The translations under genes and the position numbers were made by a program. The notes beneath the pieces are model-generated. The model had not been told where the DNA came from. It saw only the letters and a list, made by a program, of their open reading frames with translations, and did no database searches. This document shows positions 59,917 through 64,000 of a stretch of 64,000 bases of DNA, one piece after another. This stretch comes from Micromonospora sp. MA102. Its GTDB lineage: Bacteria; Actinomycetota; Actinomycetes; Mycobacteriales; Micromonosporaceae. Within the stretch, counting starts at the first letter, position 1. Each line of letters begins with the position of its first letter. The stretch covers positions 1-64,000 of the forward strand of contig NZ_JAMWEG010000015.1 in assembly GCF_025460765.1 (NCBI RefSeq), in the 5' to 3' direction.

Positions 59917-60649
59917 GCTGTTGCCGCATCTCCTGCGGCCAGGCCGTCCGGAAGGAATGGTGGTCGGCCGGGATCACCCGGACCATCTCCTCGACCATCT
60001 CCCGCGGGTCGCGCTGGTGCTCCAGAAAGTCGGCGAAGTCGGGCCGGTCCAGCAGGGCGGTCGAGGAGTCCCACCACTGGGACATCGCCTCGACGCCGGT
60101 GTCGTTGTAGCCGGTCCGGTAGGGGCCGGGGTTGATGACGGCCACCCGGACGCCGCGCGGTTCCAGCTCGCCCTTCATGGCCCAGGCCAGCGCCTCGATG
60201 GCGTGCTTGGTGGCGGCGTAGACGCCGATGAACGGCCGGGTCCGGATGCCGACCGCGGAGGACACCCAGACGACCTTGCCGGCTCCCCGCGCCAGCATCG
60301 GCGGCACGAGGTCCTGCACGAGCTGGACGTGCGCGAAGACGTTCACCTCGAAGGACCGGCGGATCCGGTCCATCGGGATCTCCACCACCGCCCCGGCCTC
60401 CTGGACGCCGGCGTTGAGCACCAGGATGTCCGCGCGGTGCCGCCGGGCGGCGGCGCGGTCGGCCGGGTCCGTCACGTCCAGCTTGATCACGTCGAGGGTC
60501 ACCCCGGTGCGCTCGGCCTCGGCGCGCAGGTCGCGCACCTGCGGCCAGATCTCGGCGCCGGCGATCACGTGGTGGCCGGCCCGGGCCAGGCCGAGGGCGG
60601 CACCCCGGCCGAGGCCGCTGCCGGCCCCGGTGATGAGGATGTCGGCCAC
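59876..60649 (-). CDS. Short-chain dehydrogenase/reductase
   Basis: 257 residues. Rossmann motif ITGAGSGLGRG, Asp in KLDVTD, NAG (LVLNAGVQ), and the YxxxK of VYAATKHAIEAL. NAD(P)-dependent; substrate unknown. GTG 60649 starts 5 nt after the bL36 stop; an alternative TTG 60658 overlaps that stop as TTGA. Either way the gene is probably translated together with rpmJ. The 3' end overlaps the GT2 gene by 41 nt. Confidence 0.85.
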   Translation of the reverse strand: MADILITGAGSGLGRGAALGLARAGHHVIAGAEIWPQVRDLRAEAERTGVTLDVIKLDVTDPADRAAARRHRADILVLNAGVQEAGAVVEIPMDRIRRSFEVNVFAHVQLVQDLVPPMLARGAGKVVWVSSAVGIRTRPFIGVYAATKHAIEALAWAMKGELEPRGVRVAVINPGPYRTGYNDTGVEAMSQWWDSSTALLDRPDFADFLEHQRDPREMVEEMVRVIPADHHSFRTAWPQEMRQQLREFESQVWDETT

Positions 60650-60654
60650 CTCGG

Positions 60655-60777
60655 TCAACCCTGCCGGGCCTTCTGCCGGGGATCCGCCTTGTTGAGCACG
60701 AACACCTTGCCTCGGCGGCGTACCACGATCGAGTTGGCCTTGCGCTTGAGCGCGCGCAGGGAGCTTCGGACCTTCAT
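60655..60777 (-). CDS. rpmJ: Ribosomal protein bL36, zinc-free paralog
   Basis: 40 residues starting MKVRSSLRALKRKANSIVVR and ending DPRQKARQG, the YkgO-type bL36. The zinc-binding cysteines and histidine of the primary bL36 are absent. In related bacteria such paralogs replace the zinc form on ribosomes under zinc shortage, usually under Zur repression. ATG 60777 has GGAGGAACGGG just before it. I find no clear Zur box upstream. It forms a two-gene unit with the SDR. Confidence 0.9.
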   Translation of the reverse strand: MKVRSSLRALKRKANSIVVRRRGKVFVLNKADPRQKARQG

Positions 60778-60851
60778 CCCGTTCCTCCGTTCCCGCTGGT
60801 TTCCCCGTTCGGGGTCGGGTACCCGCAGGGGCCACCGTCATGCGCGGGAAA

Positions 60852-60883
60852 CCGGGGGCGGCAGGCTGCCCTGCCACCCCCGG
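60852..60883 (-). terminator. Hairpin terminator after discoidin/beta-helix gene
   Basis: Arms 60852-60865 and 60870-60883 pair over 14 positions with one G-U-type mismatch, loop of 4 nt, 6 nt beyond the stop. Confidence 0.7.
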
Positions 60884-60889
60884 GCCCGG

Positions 60890-63475
60890 TCAGGGGTAGC
60901 TGACCACGTTCACCGGGACGGTGTTCGTTCCCTGCGCCGTGCCACCGGTGTCGTTGATGACGTGGGTGATCGACCCGTTGCCGCCCAGCGAGACGGTGAG
61001 CAGGCTGTGGAACCGCACGCCGGCCCGGTTCGGCGCCTCGAAGCCGTGGTACGCCGCGATGGTGGGGTCGACGTTGAAGTAGCAGTAGCTGCCCATCCCC
61101 CAGCCCTCGAACGTGCTGACCGCGTCGGCCACCTTGAACGCGGCGTAGCCGACCCGCGAGCCGTTCATCCAGGCCGACGCGCTCGGCGGGTCGTACGGCA
61201 ACTCGTTCTGGAAGAAGATCGTCCGCCCGTTGTTGCCGTTCCAGATCACCTCGTACTTCTGGTAGTGCTCGACGAAGAGCCCGAGCGCCGTCACGTTGTT
61301 GCCGTTGACGATCAAGCCCGTGTCGGCCGTGTTCACGGTCCAGCCGACGCCGCTGCCGTGGTCGGCACGCCAGGCCCAGATGTGGTCGATCAACGCATCG
61401 TTCTGGTTGACCACCAGGCTCGTGGTGGCCTTGCCCGCGCCGGCGCCGCCGATGCGGAAGAAGACGTCCTGGATCGAGGTCGGGTTGGCGGCGTGACTCG
61501 CGGTCGCGCCGGCCGGGCCGACCTGGAGCAGCACCGGCGAGTTGGTCGGGCCGGCGTCGAAGAGCAGCCCGGCGAGCCGGACGCCGTCCACGTCGGCGAC
61601 GGTCATGGGGACGACCCCGTTCTGCGGGATCAGCGTCGGGTAGCCGACGCCGAGCACCACGGTGCCGGGACGGGTGACCGTGATGGTCTGGCTCACCGGG
61701 TAGACGCCGGGGGTGAAGAGCAGGTTCAGGCCCTGCGCCAGAGCCGCGTTGATGGTGGCGGCCGAGTCGCCGGGCTTGGCGACGTAGAACTGGCTCAGCG
61801 GCACCGAGGTGCCGGGTGTGGCGCCGCCCAGCCAGGACGCGCCGCTGGCGTTGGTCCGGGTCGACGGGACGAAGACCTGGTAGGTACCGCCGCCGTCGAG
61901 GTAGAGGTACGGGATGTCGCGGCTGACCGGGGTCTGCGCCAGGGTGGTGTAGGCCGGGTTGGGGAAGCTGGTGGCCGGCGCGCCGACCACCCCGGAGTTG
62001 GTCATGTTCCACACGGCGTTGAGGTAGCCGCCCACGTTGCTGTCCCGGGTGTACCACTGCTGCTGCGAGTACGGCTGGACCACGCCGGTGACCCGGCTGT
62101 CCGCGATGTAGCCGCCGCTGGCCCAGCCGTAGCCGTTCGGGGCCAGGTTGAGGTCGCCCTGGATGTCCATCCGGCGGAACGGCGCGGCCTGCGAGACGGC
62201 CCACCGGGTGAACCCGGCCGACGGGAACACCTGCATGTTCGACGCCGACCGCCAGAAGTTCTGGGTAGCGTTGCCGTTGAACCAGCCGGCGTCGACGGTG
62301 ACGTCCCCGTGGATCCGGACGTCGCCCGGGTTCCGGCCGAGCCCCATGATCGAGGTGTAGAAGCCGATCTGCGCGTTGATGCCCGAGTAGTCGCCCGGCT
62401 TGAACATGAGGGCGTACCGCTGGGTGCCGAACTGGTTGGACTCCTGGGTCCGGAAGACCGCGTCGAGCTGGCTCTGGATGCTCGCGCTGGACATCGACGG
62501 GTCGAAGGTGATGACGTTCGGCCCGAGCGAGCCGCCGCCCGGGATGGTGCCGCCGCCGGTGGTGTTCACGGTGAGCTCCCAGAGCGAGTATCCCCAGCCG
62601 GTGGCGCGGGCGGTGCCGTACATCCGCACGTAGCGGCCGGAGCCGCTCACGGTGAGGGTGTCGGTCCCCCCGTCCCCGGTGGTGGTGGCGTACACGGTGG
62701 TCCAGGCGGCGCCGTCGGTCGAGGTCTGGATCTGGTACGCGCGCCCGTAGGCGGCCTCCCAGCTCAGCACGACCCGGCAGAGGGTGCGGACGCTGCCGAG
62801 GTCGACCTGGAGCCACTGCGGATCGCTCGCCGCGCTGGCCCACCGGGTGGTCGCGCTGCCGTCCACCGCCGCCCCGGCCGGGGTGCCGGCGTTCTCGGTG
62901 GACGAGGCGGTGGCCGGGCGGCCCTGGGCCGCGTTCGTCGCGGTGTCGCAGCCGGCGCCGCCGCCGGTGACGCCGTAGACCTGGAACTCCCACAGCGAGT
63001 AGCCGTAGGCGGTGGCCCGGGTGGTGCCGGTCATCCGCACGTAGCGGCCGGTGCCGCTGACCGTGAGGTCGTCGGTGCCGCCGTCACCGGCCGCGGTGCT
63101 GAACACGGTGGTCCAGGTGACGCCGTCGGCGGAGGTCTGGATCTGGTACGCCCGGGCGTACGCCGCCTCCCAGACCAGGGTGACCCGGGAGACGGTGGCG
63201 GTGGCGCCCAGGTCGACCTGGATCCACTGGGGATCGCCGAAGGCGCTGGACCACCGGGTGCCGGTGTTGCCGTCGGTGGCGTTGCTGGCCGGTACGCCGG
63301 CGTTCTCCACCGAGGAGGCGGTGGTGGGACGCCCCTGGGAGAGCAGCGGGTCGGCGGCCCGGGCCGGGGACGGCGGTGCCACCAGGGCCACGGTGGCGAG
63401 GAGCGCGGCCAGCACGGCGAGCAGCCGGCGCAGCGGCGGGCGGGGTGGGCTGTGGTGCGGCGGGACGGGTGACAT
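60890..63475 (-). CDS. Secreted protein with two discoidin domains and a beta-helix (glycosidase-like)
   Basis: 861 residues from ATG 63475, GGAG 8 nt upstream. Signal peptide about 1-41; two discoidin domains (about 45-180, 190-325), both with SS.ENAG.PA...DG...TRW...DPQW.QVDLG; then a long region (about 335-861) beginning LGPNVITFDPSM, with SRVTGVVQPYSQQQWYTRDS and SLVVNQNDALIDHIWAWRADHG, a double right-handed beta-helix reminiscent of GH55/pectate-lyase-like proteins. Annotated relatives are usually just called factor 5/8 domain proteins. It is probably a polysaccharide-active enzyme; catalytic residues cannot be named. Confidence 0.7.
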   Translation of the reverse strand: MSPVPPHHSPPRPPLRRLLAVLAALLATVALVAPPSPARAADPLLSQGRPTTASSVENAGVPASNATDGNTGTRWSSAFGDPQWIQVDLGATATVSRVTLVWEAAYARAYQIQTSADGVTWTTVFSTAAGDGGTDDLTVSGTGRYVRMTGTTRATAYGYSLWEFQVYGVTGGGAGCDTATNAAQGRPATASSTENAGTPAGAAVDGSATTRWASAASDPQWLQVDLGSVRTLCRVVLSWEAAYGRAYQIQTSTDGAAWTTVYATTTGDGGTDTLTVSGSGRYVRMYGTARATGWGYSLWELTVNTTGGGTIPGGGSLGPNVITFDPSMSSASIQSQLDAVFRTQESNQFGTQRYALMFKPGDYSGINAQIGFYTSIMGLGRNPGDVRIHGDVTVDAGWFNGNATQNFWRSASNMQVFPSAGFTRWAVSQAAPFRRMDIQGDLNLAPNGYGWASGGYIADSRVTGVVQPYSQQQWYTRDSNVGGYLNAVWNMTNSGVVGAPATSFPNPAYTTLAQTPVSRDIPYLYLDGGGTYQVFVPSTRTNASGASWLGGATPGTSVPLSQFYVAKPGDSAATINAALAQGLNLLFTPGVYPVSQTITVTRPGTVVLGVGYPTLIPQNGVVPMTVADVDGVRLAGLLFDAGPTNSPVLLQVGPAGATASHAANPTSIQDVFFRIGGAGAGKATTSLVVNQNDALIDHIWAWRADHGSGVGWTVNTADTGLIVNGNNVTALGLFVEHYQKYEVIWNGNNGRTIFFQNELPYDPPSASAWMNGSRVGYAAFKVADAVSTFEGWGMGSYCYFNVDPTIAAYHGFEAPNRAGVRFHSLLTVSLGGNGSITHVINDTGGTAQGTNTVPVNVVSYP

Positions 63476-63554
63476 GGGCGTCTCCGTGGCGGGGGGTGGT
63501 GGGGAGCGGAACGACAGACGGGTTACCAAGATGTTGCGGCTGCCGTTCCGCTGG

Positions 63555-63584
63555 ACCCTTCCTCCGGACAGGGACGTGTGTCAA
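63555..63584 (-). promoter_or_regulatory. Promoter TTGACA-N18-AAGGGT
   Basis: Minus-strand TTGACA (63579-63584) and AAGGGT (63555-63560), 18 nt apart, about 80 nt before ATG 63475. Confidence 0.4.
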
Positions 63585-63647
63585 TTCCTCGGAGCACCGG
63601 GCAGGGCTTTTTTCGCGCCTTGTGAAAAGTCCGGAACTAAGCGGGGG

Positions 63648-63677
63648 CGGCCGCCGGGAGCGCCCTCCCGGCCGCCG
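63648..63677 (-). terminator. Hairpin terminator after CBM2 gene
   Basis: Arms 63648-63660 and 63665-63677 pair at 12 of 13 positions around loop CGCC, 9 nt beyond the CBM2 stop. Confidence 0.65.
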
Positions 63678-63686
63678 CCGTCGGGG

Positions 63687-64000
63687 TCAGGTGACGGTGC
63701 AGGGGGCGCCGTTGAGGGTGAAGGCGGTGGGCCGCCCGGTGTTGCCGGTGTGGGTGGCCTGGAAACCGATGCTCACCGAGCCGTTCGGGGCGATGGTGCC
63801 GTTGTAGGAGACGTTGCGGGCGGTCACCGCCCCGCTGGCCGGGGCGTACGTGGCGTTCCAGCCGTTGGTGATGCTCTGCCCGCCGGGCAGGGTGAAGGCG
63901 AGGGCCCAGCCGTTGACCGCCGTGGCGGCCGTGTTGGTGATCGTCACGGACGCCGTGAGCCCGGTGTTCCACGCGTTCACCCCGTACGCGACCCGGCACC
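63687..64000 (-). CDS. CBM2-containing secreted protein, C-terminal part (partial)
   Basis: The last 104 residues of a protein that continues beyond the window. They form a CBM2 module: CRVAYGVNAWNTG, VNGWALAFTLPGGQSITNGWNATY, and the terminal Cys (GAPCTVT) that pairs with the first. The tryptophans of WNTG, NGWAL and NGWNA are the usual cellulose- or chitin-binding ones. The catalytic part lies outside. Confidence 0.85.
   Translation of the reverse strand, partial: CRVAYGVNAWNTGLTASVTITNTAATAVNGWALAFTLPGGQSITNGWNATYAPASGAVTARNVSYNGTIAPNGSVSIGFQATHTGNTGRPTAFTLNGAPCTVT

Noticed and set aside
60778..60889. Zur box upstream of rpmJ
   Set aside because: No AT-rich palindrome of the expected kind is visible; the region is GC-rich and mostly the opposing terminator hairpin.

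Overview
The window is about 72% GC with strongly GC-biased third positions. It has many GTG and a few TTG starts, no introns and short intergenic gaps. Secreted enzymes carry CBM2, FN3 and discoidin modules, and regulation runs through ECF and SigB/F-type sigma factors, MarR/TetR/AraC/LacI proteins and two-component systems. This points to a filamentous actinobacterium; the gene families fit Micromonosporaceae (Micromonospora-like), an inference from style rather than a marker gene. No rRNA, complete tRNA, CRISPR array, intact insertion sequence or replication origin is visible.

Layout. 1-8087: end of a C39-like peptidase gene, an acyl-CoA synthetase, a convergent ECF sigma factor/ZAS zinc-finger membrane protein pair with two matching ECF-type promoters and a coupled 23-codon leader ORF, a MOSC protein, a NYN/OST-HTH RNA-binding protein and small membrane proteins. 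7398-13320: a 1469-residue secreted subtilase with Kelch and carboxypeptidase-regulatory repeats, flanked by two paralogous winged-helix regulators. 13572-18558: a GNAT, an NTF2-like protein, a DinB protein, a DHA2 exporter, and a divergent AraC/DUF1772 pair. 18571-22271: a copper LPMO (AA10) coupled to a DUF305 lipoprotein, divergent from a clan GH-A glycosidase with FN3 and CBM2; the two promoters overlap in an AT-rich island. 22284-29651: PAP2 protein, MarR-controlled DHA2 exporter, TetR, YjbR, GNAT, LtrA and an unusual SRPBCC-membrane-CBM2-like fusion.

29721-45737 is the most coherent unit. Three GH87-type (alpha-1,3-glucanase/mycodextranase) secreted beta-helix enzymes all keep the same D-N22-D-D spacing. 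With them lie an intracellular GH13 alpha-glucosidase, a CUT1 sugar ABC importer (binding protein and two permeases, no ATPase) and a LacI regulator with a perfect palindromic operator in its own promoter. I read it as an alpha-1,3-glucan (fungal wall or mutan) utilization locus: outside cleavage, import of oligosaccharides, hydrolysis inside, LacI feedback. The LPMO, a discoidin/beta-helix enzyme at 60890-63475 and a truncated CBM2 protein at the right edge would complement it as a wall- or polysaccharide-degrading repertoire.

45738-59055 is mostly regulatory: an F420-type nitroreductase-like protein, a soluble hybrid histidine kinase with seven 92-residue HAMP-containing repeats, a SigB/F-type sigma factor, an OmpR-type regulator/kinase/GerMN-lipoprotein operon divergent from a GlsB-like/STAS/BON operon, an AurF-like diiron protein with a divergent TetR, and small genes. 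59152-60777 holds a GT2, an SDR and a 40-residue zinc-free bL36 gene (rpmJ).

A recurrent feature is leaderless expression: at least seven genes have a TANNNT -10 box 6-7 nt before the start codon and no Shine-Dalgarno sequence.
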